From: a virus | Reading direction: 5' to 3' (one strand) | Virus record (IMG/VR): IMGVR_UViG_3300042465_004636 | Span: 1-33,711 of that record | Length of the DNA stretch: 33,711 nucleotides | Shown here: positions 21,324-29,342 of the stretch, one piece after another | Layout: each line of letters opens with the position of its first letter | Numbering within the stretch: position 1 is the stretch's first letter | The notes under the pieces: model-generated | What the model was told of the DNA's origin: nothing | The model's database searches: none | The model's input: the letters and a program-made list of their open reading frames with translations, nothing else | Made by a program: the position numbers and the translations under genes

Positions 21324-21644
21324 TTAAGCATTTCTATCGATAAAAAAGTTGATCTGATCTGTTACTATCAATCCAAACGTGAAATTAATTTGAGTACTGT
21401 TTGGAGTGTTAAAATCGAATAATACAGTTTGTAGAACACCGTTTAGAGAAACTCGTAGTTCATCGCCCGTATATGTTTGACCTAGAGGAAGAGTGATATT
21501 AGTTCCAGCTATGATAGGTCCGTTGATTTCACCTGCACCAGCACCTGAAGCTACTACCGTAAGGGTTTGGTTATAGATAACAGGTGAGCTTGATTCTGTA
21601 AATGATCTTGCAACGCCTGATGATAATCTAAGAAACTTCCCCAT
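21324..21644 (-). CDS. Small structural protein sharing a module with the 927-aa fibre
   Basis: A 106-aa beta-rich protein starting MGKFLRLSSGVARSF. Residues about 40-106 (GPIIAGTNITLPLG, LRVSLNGVLQ, INFTFGLIVTDQINFFID) closely follow residues about 692-767 of the protein encoded at 24731-27514 (GPVTIGTNITIPL, LGVYLNGVRI, TQFALIVGDVLTFKA). It is thus probably a stand-alone copy of a fibre/baseplate attachment module. AAGGCAT precedes the ATG. Confidence 0.72.
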   Translation of the reverse strand: MGKFLRLSSGVARSFTESSSPVIYNQTLTVVASGAGAGEINGPIIAGTNITLPLGQTYTGDELRVSLNGVLQTVLFDFNTPNSTQINFTFGLIVTDQINFFIDRNA

Positions 21645-21705
21645 CTTTATGCCTTATATATACTGTGATGTTATAAGTATAATACCACAATATTATAATA
21701 TTTTA

Positions 21706-24051
21706 TTAGTTCACACCTATTACTTGAATTTGTACTTCGATAATATTTGCAGTTTTAGCAAATCCAACTCTTACTACTGCCATGTTTGCAGCACTAGGAG
21801 CTGTAGCTGTAACAGCTCCAGAAGCATCTAAGAATAGTGGAGCACCAATTGTAAAACCATGACCTGTTACAGTGATTGGTCCAACCTTAGTAGCTGTAAT
21901 AGCTCCGCCAGCAGAAGCTGCAGAATTTACCAATCCAACTACGTAAAAATTATCATTAACAGAAGCGTCGATATCTGATTTATATACACGACCAGCTACG
22001 AAACCAGCGTCAGCAGCTTTAGCATATCTTACTGCGAATAAGCTTGCAGCAAAAGATTCTCCAGCAACTTCAGATCCTTTAAGAACTGGAGCGTGATCGA
22101 CACTAAGAGCTGTACCGTTTCCACCAACAATTGTCGATTGATCAGCTACGCCTGTTGTGATATCGGCATTTGTAATGCTGTTTGAAAGAGCTAGTTTAGA
22201 ATAAGCAATTGCAGCGCCAGTAGCGATATCTGCATTGACAATAGAAGATGAAAGATTTAACTTAGAATAAGCAATTGCAGCCGATCCGTTAATATCACCG
22301 TTTACAATAGAAGTAGAAAGATTTAACTTAGAATATGCAATAGCTGCAGAAGCTGAAACTTCAGCGTCTGTAATTCCTAATGCTGCAACTTTAAGACCGC
22401 TAGCTCCTTTAGATAAAGTGCTTCCATCTAATTTAACAGCAAGTTGAGCTGCTGTAGCAGTACTAGAAGAACTGTTGTCAACAGTGGTCATTAAACCACC
22501 GTCAGCGTGAACGTCAACACCGACTTCATCAGAAGGTAGTTGAACAATACCAGCACCCATGTTTACACTTAAAGTATTTCCAGTTAAGAGTAAACCAATA
22601 CCAGAAGTAATAGCGTCTAGTCCACCAAACTCTACCCATGAAGTACCGTTAAAGTTATATTGGTGTCCAGAGTGATGAGAAGTAGGTTCATTAACATATA
22701 TTGCTTTATTGGCAGTAGGTATTGTGAATGAATAAGCGGTTGCAATACCAGAAGCAAGAGTTGCAGTACCTGCGGCAGGAACATAAGATCCAGCCTGTCC
22801 AGTAAATGAAACAGTATCGTTAGGGTTTGCAGAATTCCAAGCATTTACTACTGTATCAAGATCATCAATACCATCGAACACTAGAGCAATACTATTACCA
22901 GAAGTACCAGTAGCGTCAGCAGTAAATGTTACAGTATCGTAAACGATCGTAGCTTTTGCAGCAACGGTTGTAATTTGAGCAATTTGATTATCTTTTGCAG
23001 ATAATCCACCAGCGCCAGAAGTTGGAGTCTCCATACTAACACCGAAACGGTCTCCAACAATAACAGCTCTACCTAATAGATCTGTCCATGTAGTACCTGA
23101 GTCAAGTGAGAAATATGCACGATTGACTGTCCAATCACCAGCGGTTTTTGTAGCAATATATAAATCACCATAAGCTGGTGAAACTGGTTGAGTAAGTAAA
23201 CTATCATCAACTAGATCTGGATCTTTAATAGGATCTAACCACACTACACCAGCAGCTATTGCTGTAAGTTGTGCGTAGTTTACAGCATCGTTATTTGCTG
23301 AGCCAGCAAATAGACCAGTGACTTTGTTATTGCCCATGGCGATGTTGCCAGACATCGTTCCACCAGCAAGAGCTAGTTTAGCTCCTAGCTGAGATTGAAT
23401 AGAAGAAGTAACGCCAGAAACATATCCGATTTCAGTATCGGTAGTTGTTGAAGCTGTAGCGTATCCAGAAGCGTCAGAAACTAAAGCTCTATTAGCAGTT
23501 ACTGCAGCTAGTTTCGAAAGAGCGATTGCAGCAGAAGCTGAAATATTTGAATTTGTCAAAGCACCAAGATCTACGTTAGCATCTGGCATTGTAACTGTAC
23601 GAGTGGTTGATGTAGAAATTCCAGAAGCTTCGAATTTAATTTTCTTACTAGGTGTAGTGTTGTCAACAATCTCAAAAGAAGCATCTGAAAAAGAAGATCC
23701 GCCAGCACTTAATAATGCAGCGTCAATACTATCAAAATAACCTTGTGCATCTGGAGTAGCTGGAGTATGATTAGTTGGAGTACCTTTAACGCCTACTAGC
23801 TGAGCACCTGAAGTACCAGAAGTAGAAGACATTTCCGTTTCTGTATTATAACGAGTATCATGTGTGTGGTAAGACGAGTTTACATCAGAACCGTTTTGAA
23901 GAGACACTAATCTATCTAAGATAGCTTTTGTAAGCTCGGTAGGAGAGGTCGCCCCAACCTTAAGAGATCCTACAACTAGTGAATTTTGTTGAAGATCTAT
24001 GTCTCTGTGTATTCCAGCGATTAAACGGGAAACGATCCTAATATCAGCCAT
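21706..24051 (-). CDS. Long modular tail fibre with 22-residue repeats
   Basis: A 781-aa protein with typical tail-fibre motifs. SSYHTHDTRYNTETE (59-73) is followed by NSNISASAAIALSKLA (168-182), EIGYVSGVTSSIQSQLGAK (207-225) and GGTMSGNIAMGNNKVTGL (230-247). Three 22-aa repeats (AAIAYSKLNLSxSIVNxDI type) lie at about residues 565-635. The C-terminal 90 residues (VTVTGHGFTIGAPLF, VRVGFAKTANIIEVQIQVIG) resemble the C-terminus of the protein at 24298. A sheath-like module occurs at about 370-435 (VTFTADATGTSGNSIAL). It is probably a trimeric long fibre. CGAGGGC precedes the ATG. Confidence 0.82.
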   Translation of the reverse strand: MADIRIVSRLIAGIHRDIDLQQNSLVVGSLKVGATSPTELTKAILDRLVSLQNGSDVNSSYHTHDTRYNTETEMSSTSGTSGAQLVGVKGTPTNHTPATPDAQGYFDSIDAALLSAGGSSFSDASFEIVDNTTPSKKIKFEASGISTSTTRTVTMPDANVDLGALTNSNISASAAIALSKLAAVTANRALVSDASGYATASTTTDTEIGYVSGVTSSIQSQLGAKLALAGGTMSGNIAMGNNKVTGLFAGSANNDAVNYAQLTAIAAGVVWLDPIKDPDLVDDSLLTQPVSPAYGDLYIATKTAGDWTVNRAYFSLDSGTTWTDLLGRAVIVGDRFGVSMETPTSGAGGLSAKDNQIAQITTVAAKATIVYDTVTFTADATGTSGNSIALVFDGIDDLDTVVNAWNSANPNDTVSFTGQAGSYVPAAGTATLASGIATAYSFTIPTANKAIYVNEPTSHHSGHQYNFNGTSWVEFGGLDAITSGIGLLLTGNTLSVNMGAGIVQLPSDEVGVDVHADGGLMTTVDNSSSSTATAAQLAVKLDGSTLSKGASGLKVAALGITDAEVSASAAIAYSKLNLSTSIVNGDINGSAAIAYSKLNLSSSIVNADIATGAAIAYSKLALSNSITNADITTGVADQSTIVGGNGTALSVDHAPVLKGSEVAGESFAASLFAVRYAKAADAGFVAGRVYKSDIDASVNDNFYVVGLVNSAASAGGAITATKVGPITVTGHGFTIGAPLFLDASGAVTATAPSAANMAVVRVGFAKTANIIEVQIQVIGVN
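22150..22360 (-). repeat. Three in-frame 66-bp tandem repeats in the tail-fibre gene
   Basis: The segment TTAGAATAAGCAATTGCAGC starts at 22196 and recurs at 22262, with a diverged copy at 22328: an exact 66-base (22-codon) period. It encodes the SAAIAYSKLNLSxSIVNxDI repeats. Confidence 0.85.
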
Positions 24052-24094
24052 AAGCCCTCGTAATTACAATTAATTGAATGATTGTTGATATATG

Positions 24095-24301
24095 TTAAAG
24101 ATTACTTTTTTTAGCTTTTTTAGCTTTTTTGACAGTGAAACCAATCTTAACTTCCATTCCATAAATGTTAAGTATTTTATTAGCTTCTTTTGCTGCATTT
24201 TCAAGTATTTGCGTAAGTTTAGCCGATAGTTGTTTCTGTAAAACATCAGCTTGATTGATATCCATTTTCTCTACGTCGATCTTTCTTTCTCTGTCTATCA
24301 T
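24095..24301 (-). CDS. Small helical protein with a lysine-rich tail, 68 aa
   Basis: A helical, charged protein (coiled-coil-like from about residue 8 to 45) ending in VKKAKKAKKSNL. Its start overlaps the stop of the upstream gene (ATGA at 24298-24301), so it is translated with that fibre-module protein. It sits between two structural genes and could be a minor virion or assembly protein. No family recognised. Confidence 0.65.
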   Translation of the reverse strand: MIDRERKIDVEKMDINQADVLQKQLSAKLTQILENAAKEANKILNIYGMEVKIGFTVKKAKKAKKSNL

Positions 24302-24729
24302 AATTGACCTACTAGTTGAATATCTAATACAATATCTTTTAATATAGGATTTGTTTCATTTTTAACAATTACACCAACTCTTAAGACGAAGTCTAAAGCT
24401 AGGAATCCATCTACTCCGATTTCAGGCTTGGTTGTAGTGAGAGATCCTGTTTTAGAAATGTAAAGACAATCCCCAAAACTACCTGTAACAGTTACGTCTT
24501 CTACTCTTCCGTTTGTAGCTACTGGACCTTTTAATAGATTTGAAATATTAGATCCAGCAATTCCCATAAAACCAAAAGCGTCAGATTCTACAGACACGTT
24601 TACAAAATCTATCGAGCCAGTGTTTTTTTGACAAACTGGAGTTCCTTTAGATATAGTAGTTCCAGAACCATTCGCATAGTTAATTTGTATTCCAGAAGTT
24701 TTAAGATCTTTATATGGTCTGTAGCTCAT
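24298..24729 (-). CDS. Structural protein with a fibre C-terminal module, 143 aa
   Basis: Starts SYRPYKDLKTSGIQINYANGSG-type, then GFMGIAGSNIS (53-63), VEDVTVTGSFGDCLYISKTG (76-95) and FVLRVGVIVKN through DIQLVGQL (114-143). The second half parallels the last 90 residues of the 781-aa fibre at 21706. It resembles small phage virion proteins that follow fibre genes. Probably a fibre-tip or baseplate decoration protein. Confidence 0.72.
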   Translation of the reverse strand: MSYRPYKDLKTSGIQINYANGSGTTISKGTPVCQKNTGSIDFVNVSVESDAFGFMGIAGSNISNLLKGPVATNGRVEDVTVTGSFGDCLYISKTGSLTTTKPEIGVDGFLALDFVLRVGVIVKNETNPILKDIVLDIQLVGQL

Positions 24730-24730
24730 A

Positions 24731-27514
24731 TTAGATTATGTACCAGTTTATTCCATCTGAAATAATTGTAATGTTTTCGAACTGAACTGTAATAGCTAAT
24801 GGAGCTGCATCGATATCTACCGAGTCTAAAGTTTGACTAAGTACAGATTTAATAAATAAACTATTACCTGCGTCAATTTTTTTAATGTTATATACTTTAC
24901 CTTCTACCGCCGTAGCGTCTGGTAAAGTTATAGTAACATCAGATCCGCTATTTGCGACTAAAGCTACATCTTCAACACTTGTTAAAGTGTAGTTTGCAGA
25001 GTATGTATCTATTTGACTAGATCCAACCCCTGAAGTTGAAGAAATAATTACACTATCGGTAGTTTCAGTTACAGATATATTACTACCTGCCTGAATTCTT
25101 CTAAATTGAAATTGATTGGCAACTAAGGTTTTAAATACGTTTGCATCTTTAACCGTACCTAAGTTTGTACCAGTATATGAAGATCCTCCGCCAATACTTG
25201 CAGAGGCAGGAGGTTCTGCTTTAAACGTTAAAACATCTCCAACAATTAAAGCAAACTGAGTTTGAATAGTTAAACTTGCAGTTGCAATAGTTCCAACTTC
25301 TGTATAGTCTGAAGGATTGTTTATTCTAACACCGTTAAGATAAACACCTAAACTTCCAGCTCCAACAGTATATTGCTGTTGAATATCTGAGTTTCTAGCA
25401 TTGAGAGGAATTGTAATATTTGTACCGATCGTAACTGGACCAGTAAATTCATTATCATTCGCTGGAGCACCTGAAACAATAGTAATTATTTCATCATAAG
25501 AAGGGTCATCAAGTCCTGCAAGTACAGCACCGATAGCGTCATCTAGGCGTTTAATAGATCTAGTTAAATTTTCACCGTCTGCTACGATATGGTTTGGAGA
25601 ACCAGCACCTTGAGTATTAACTACTGCAGAGAAAGCTCCACCGATATTTACGTTAGCTGCATCAGTAGTTGTTCCAACTAAATTATTAGTTACAACAATA
25701 GTTCCATTTAAATTATCTACAACAGAGAAATCACTTATAGCATTAATCGCTACAGCCGCTGCCGTAGCGTTTTGAGTAGCTGTGTTACCTGTAACAATAG
25801 CTACTTCAATAGAAAACTTACCACCAATTAAAGGATCTCCGCCTAGTCCGTCTTTATTAAACCAAACATAGTATTCTGAAGAATCATTAGAAGCGTTTAA
25901 AGTATGTGCTTGTCCTGAAGTAATAGAAGCTGCTGCAGGATATGTAAATGTAGTTGCTTCTGCAACTCCAGTTCCATTAGCGTTTGTATAGTCAGGACTG
26001 TCTATATGTTCGGCAGGTGAACCAATATATGTTAAAACATCACTACTTTGATTATCTGAAATCTCTCTATCTTCACCTTGCTCAAGCTCTCCACCAGCAG
26101 CACCGCGAATATAAACACGAGCTAAGCTTCCGCCATTATCTTGACGCAAGAACAACCAAAGAATATCTTCGTTAAAAGGAACTGACTCTCTAGTTGCGAT
26201 TTTTACATGACGATCGGTACTAGGAGCTGCATTTGTTTGATAGGTTCCCCAAGCGTATTGAGACTGTGCTCCGCCCGAACCTGTAGAAGCATAAGGATAG
26301 ACTTCTGTTAATGTAACTTGAGATGCAGAGTCTACTGATAGGATTTTGAAATAACGAGTATCTAGATCAGAAGCTAGTTTAATATAATCGCCAGCGATTA
26401 CGTTAGTTGTCCAAGATACAGCTCCGACTGAAACTACAACGCTAGATGCGTTAACATAAATCAAACTTGGAATAATATTTACTCCACGAATAAGTTTAAT
26501 ATATGCTACTTGATTATCAGAAAGAGTAACATGAGTAGAAACAGAGTTAGCTAATAGTTTATAGCTAATTCTAGATGCAATAGTATTAAAGAGAATATCC
26601 GAATCCCAATTTAATCTACCACCTATAGAACTAGAATGGAAAATAGATCCATTACCAGTCATCATTGTATTAGCAAGATCTAGTCTTAACTTAACAATAG
26701 ATCCACCAGCATTAATATCATACCAATAAGGAGTGCCTTTGATCTCCTTAATCATAGACATTACGGCGTCTTTCCATTCCTTTTCATTTTTAATTTGCTT
26801 ATCACCGCCTCGGAAAGGAGATGTTGAAGAAGTACTCTTCCAGAAGTTTTCAGAACGACCTTCAGCGTGGTTCGTCCATGGATAAACATATGTAGGGTCT
26901 GGAGTCGCAGATCCTGCAGTACCAAGCCTGTTTAATAGAGGTCTGTGATCTTCGACCGAAAGAACGTTATTGGCGGCGTCTGTTTCAATAACAGCTAGCG
27001 GAAGTACGTTTAATGCCCAAATAGAAGACGTGATGATGAATTTATATTTAAGGATAATGGCGGCTGGAACAGTTTTCGTTAATTCTGATTTACTCGATGG
27101 ATTCCAGAAATATGCCTGACTGGTAGTTGTAGGGTCAATAACTCTTTCGTATTCTAAACCAACATAGTTTAGGGCGCCGGGGACGAATGAACCTGAAACT
27201 CTAGTATTGGTATTTGAGTTTAATGTTTCGTTAGCTGTTCCAACTGGAACTGTATAGAAAGTGCCTGATTCTAATGAGTTACCGTGTAATACTGCTGAGT
27301 CAGCTACAAGTACTTGTAATCCCGTAGCAGAAGAGCCTACGGCTCCTGTCATATTTAACTCAAAACCATTGATGAAATATGATTTACCTTGACCAGTAAC
27401 GAGACCTTTTAAGAGTTCGTCAAAGTCAGCACTTACAGCAGATTCTAAAGCCTTAATATCAGGTACATTCAATCTTTGTTGGTTTAAAAAATTTTGTTTT
27501 CTACGAACAGACAT
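24731..27514 (-). CDS. Large baseplate-proximal fibre protein, 927 aa
   Basis: The N-terminal SVRRKQNFLNQQRLNVPDIK with a helical region to about residue 40 suggests baseplate attachment. The central part has beta modules: AGDYIKLASDLDTRYFKILSV-type (about 375-395) and a DAAN/VNIGG-type module (about 600-650). Residues about 692-767 repeat the small protein at 21324. The C-terminal 90 residues (ANYTLTSVEDVALVANSG, VYNIKKIDAGNSLFIKS, NITIISDGINWYII) form a knob domain common at phage fibre ends. Stop and start overlap the HNH gene by 14 bases. AGGAT precedes the ATG. Confidence 0.8.
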   Translation of the reverse strand: MSVRRKQNFLNQQRLNVPDIKALESAVSADFDELLKGLVTGQGKSYFINGFELNMTGAVGSSATGLQVLVADSAVLHGNSLESGTFYTVPVGTANETLNSNTNTRVSGSFVPGALNYVGLEYERVIDPTTTSQAYFWNPSSKSELTKTVPAAIILKYKFIITSSIWALNVLPLAVIETDAANNVLSVEDHRPLLNRLGTAGSATPDPTYVYPWTNHAEGRSENFWKSTSSTSPFRGGDKQIKNEKEWKDAVMSMIKEIKGTPYWYDINAGGSIVKLRLDLANTMMTGNGSIFHSSSIGGRLNWDSDILFNTIASRISYKLLANSVSTHVTLSDNQVAYIKLIRGVNIIPSLIYVNASSVVVSVGAVSWTTNVIAGDYIKLASDLDTRYFKILSVDSASQVTLTEVYPYASTGSGGAQSQYAWGTYQTNAAPSTDRHVKIATRESVPFNEDILWLFLRQDNGGSLARVYIRGAAGGELEQGEDREISDNQSSDVLTYIGSPAEHIDSPDYTNANGTGVAEATTFTYPAAASITSGQAHTLNASNDSSEYYVWFNKDGLGGDPLIGGKFSIEVAIVTGNTATQNATAAAVAINAISDFSVVDNLNGTIVVTNNLVGTTTDAANVNIGGAFSAVVNTQGAGSPNHIVADGENLTRSIKRLDDAIGAVLAGLDDPSYDEIITIVSGAPANDNEFTGPVTIGTNITIPLNARNSDIQQQYTVGAGSLGVYLNGVRINNPSDYTEVGTIATASLTIQTQFALIVGDVLTFKAEPPASASIGGGSSYTGTNLGTVKDANVFKTLVANQFQFRRIQAGSNISVTETTDSVIISSTSGVGSSQIDTYSANYTLTSVEDVALVANSGSDVTITLPDATAVEGKVYNIKKIDAGNSLFIKSVLSQTLDSVDIDAAPLAITVQFENITIISDGINWYII

Positions 27515-28175
27515 ATTTAATCCTATTGCCTTTTTTAAGATTATCTTCAGCTTTTAAAAATTGTAAGTTACTGTAATGATTTAATTTTATTAGATCATTC
27601 TCACTCTTAGCAAAAGACACTGGTATTTTATGATCAATATGAACTACGTATTTACCATGTTCATAAACTTCTCCATAATTATTATAGAAAGTTATAATTA
27701 GATGATCGTATAATTGTTTCCAATTTTCTACACCTAGTATTTCCTTAGTCTTAGACGACCTTATCAGTTGTTTATTTTCAAAACCTCTCTGAATCAATCT
27801 TCTGATATTTTTACTTAGCTTATAGATAGGATCTTTAACTATCCTATCTGTGTGGTATTTTTTAAAATAAGCATTTACACTATCATTTTCATCTAATCTT
27901 CTTTGTCTTCTGTATAAATTAACCTTATCTTTATTTTTTCTTTGATAATCTAAGCGTTTTTTATTAATAATTACTTTATTTTTTAAATATTTTATATTGT
28001 TACAGTTTATACATGTCTTAGCTTTAACATCCCACTCTCTTCTGCTAATTCCGAAATTATCTAGTAATTTCCAAGACTTACAGGTACAGCATTTTTTATA
28101 TTCACAACTCTCAAAAAAAATATGTAAAACTCTTCTATTTTTCGGTGTAGTTGAGATTTGTAATTGAATTTCCAT
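27501..28175 (-). CDS. Free-standing HNH endonuclease
   Basis: A 224-aa protein. A zinc-ribbon-like cluster CCTCKSW (29-35) with CINCNN (55-60) precedes a basic helical region (60-140). The HNH core is VHIDHKIPVSF (178-188) followed by NLQFLKAEDNLKKGNR (203-218), the order expected of HNH homing endonucleases. It lies inside the late operon between structural genes, with a 14-base overlap onto the next gene. No Shine-Dalgarno site precedes the ATG, but a TATAAT lies at 28183-28188. Its Lys/Ile/Asn-rich composition differs from neighbouring fibre genes, consistent with a mobile gene. Confidence 0.88.
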   Translation of the reverse strand: MEIQLQISTTPKNRRVLHIFFESCEYKKCCTCKSWKLLDNFGISRREWDVKAKTCINCNNIKYLKNKVIINKKRLDYQRKNKDKVNLYRRQRRLDENDSVNAYFKKYHTDRIVKDPIYKLSKNIRRLIQRGFENKQLIRSSKTKEILGVENWKQLYDHLIITFYNNYGEVYEHGKYVVHIDHKIPVSFAKSENDLIKLNHYSNLQFLKAEDNLKKGNRIKYVCS

Positions 28176-28182
28176 ATTACTA

Positions 28183-28195
28183 ATTATACTATAAA
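28183..28195 (-). promoter_or_regulatory. Candidate promoter element TTTATAGTATAAT upstream of the HNH gene
   Basis: The 13-mer TTTATAGTATAAT (minus strand) ends 7 bases before the HNH ATG. The same 13-mer occurs at 14983-14995 on the minus strand upstream of the gene at 14511. No good -35 is visible, so it might be a phage late-promoter core. Confidence 0.4.
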
Positions 28196-28249
28196 TGATG
28201 GGATTTAATTAAGAAAATAGTCTAAGATAGTTTAAAGATTACTTTTTAG

Positions 28250-28277
28250 TTGATCTAAATTCAAGATGTGGTATAAT
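28250..28277 (+). promoter_or_regulatory. Sigma70-type promoter (TTGATC-N16-TATAAT) with extended -10
   Basis: The -35 TTGATC (28250-28255), a 16-base spacer and -10 TATAAT (28272-28277) preceded by TGG. The predicted start at about 28283-28284 coincides with the ATG of the next gene. It faces the HNH gene divergently. Confidence 0.7.
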
Positions 28278-28283
28278 CATATT

Positions 28284-28508
28284 ATGAATGTAAGAGAACT
28301 AATAGCTATTTTAAACAAACACGATCCAGAAGCTAATATTTACATAGACTTAGGTGATCAATTAGAGCAGCCTTGGAGTTTTAGTGTGAAGGATTTTAAC
28401 ATCATACTGGCAAAAGAACGTGTAGATCATGAGCTTAAAAAAGTAGCTGGTAGACCTTGTAAAGAAACTTCAAACTCTGAAAAGGGAATTATAATCTATG
28501 TCAAATAA
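28284..28508 (+). CDS. Small protein of the reverse-oriented cassette, 74 aa, possibly leaderless
   Basis: Starts MNVRELIAILNKHDPEANIYIDLGD, a pattern (helix, then D-P-x-A-x-I-x-I-D) seen in small phage and plasmid accessory proteins. An in-frame ATG at 28266 would overlap the promoter -10, so 28284 is preferred. No Shine-Dalgarno site lies before 28284, and transcription from the adjacent promoter would start at the ATG. It overlaps the next gene by 11 bases. The function is unknown. Confidence 0.68.
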   Translation: MNVRELIAILNKHDPEANIYIDLGDQLEQPWSFSVKDFNIILAKERVDHELKKVAGRPCKETSNSEKGIIIYVK

Positions 28509-28920
28509 CGATAAACACTACACAGACGCTTTAAGGTATTTAATCTGCAATATTCAAGGCAATATGAAGAATGATGAAACTCCTAAGTGGATAGGAAGTT
28601 TTGAAAGTCATTGGTCTTACCTAGAAGGAACGTCTTCTTGGAGAACCCCTATAATTACAATGTCCGATGACGAAGACGATGATTTTGGGACTTTCAATCC
28701 ATGTGCTAAAATCGATCTATCTAGTATATGCCATTCTTTAAATAATATCTCCGATGAAGAAGTAGATAAAGTAAGAGCTGCTTTTGATAAAAATTGGAAA
28801 AAATGTGAAGGTCAACCGCTAGGTAGCTATAAGCTTCCGTGTTCACATAATATGAACAAAAAATGGCTTCTCACAAGTTTCTATTTTAAATGCGACAAAT
28901 GCGGATACGAAGAAGGTTAA
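28498..28920 (+). CDS. Unknown protein with C-terminal zinc-ribbon-like motif, 140 aa
   Basis: An acidic protein with DDEDDDFGTF in the middle (about residues 57-66) and a C-terminal CSH(N)...CDKCGYEE cluster (about 114-139) that could bind zinc. AAGGGA upstream of the ATG serves as ribosome-binding site. It is the second gene of the plus-strand cassette and ends by overlapping the stop of the convergent tail gene by 4 bases (28917-28920). The function is unknown. Confidence 0.72.
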   Translation: MSNNDKHYTDALRYLICNIQGNMKNDETPKWIGSFESHWSYLEGTSSWRTPIITMSDDEDDDFGTFNPCAKIDLSSICHSLNNISDEEVDKVRAAFDKNWKKCEGQPLGSYKLPCSHNMNKKWLLTSFYFKCDKCGYEEG

Positions 28921-29342
28921 CGAAGATCGAATCCTGTATAAGGAATAATTCCTTTAAACGACAAGCTTACTTTTACAGTACCTTTAGCCGAGATTGACAT
29001 AGATTCTTGAGAAAACATACACTGTGGTAAGAATAATAGATCTTCACCGTTTTTAACGTCTTTAATTCTAAGAGCTACATATGGCTGATAAAGAACTTCA
29101 TTTATCTTAGCTCTTGCGTCTGCACCTTGAGGACCGCCAGTAGCTCCAACATAAACAGCTTGGATAGTCCCTTGAACAGACACTCTTGTAGTTCTGATTT
29201 CCTGAGGAAGATAGCTATCAACTCCATAGATAGATTCTTGACCTAAATCAATTACATAACTAACTGACTGAACGGCAGAATAAACATTCCCACCGATATA
29301 CACCTTAACTTGAGATCCTGCTAATACCATTGATTGTGCCAT
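28917..29342 (-). CDS. Tail-tube-like or baseplate structural protein
   Basis: A 141-aa beta-rich protein: VKVYIGGNVYSAVQSVSYVID at the start (13-33), TTRVSVQGTIQAVYVG (50-65), and SMSISAKGTVKVSLSFKGII (113-132) at the end. The pattern of short beta strands, a central G-P-Q-G loop and the size fit myovirus tail-tube or inner-tube-like proteins. Its place next to baseplate genes agrees, but a minor baseplate role is equally possible. The start overlaps the upstream stop by one base (TAATG at 29342). Confidence 0.62.
   Translation of the reverse strand: MAQSMVLAGSQVKVYIGGNVYSAVQSVSYVIDLGQESIYGVDSYLPQEIRTTRVSVQGTIQAVYVGATGGPQGADARAKINEVLYQPYVALRIKDVKNGEDLLFLPQCMFSQESMSISAKGTVKVSLSFKGIIPYTGFDLR

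Noticed and set aside
21689-21702. A perfect 14-bp palindrome AATATTATAATATT between two structural genes
   Set aside because: Pure A/T symmetry in an AT-rich genome is expected by chance and would make an unstable hairpin; not called as a terminator.
24095-28252. A 16-base match TTAAAGATTACTTTTT at about 24094 and 28230
   Set aside because: It is AT-rich and short. One copy is the end of a gene and the other is intergenic, with no extension of similarity on either side; probably chance.
28266-28283. An upstream ATG that would lengthen the cassette gene by six codons
   Set aside because: It has no ribosome-binding site and overlaps the -10 box, so it would not be in the transcript from the local promoter.
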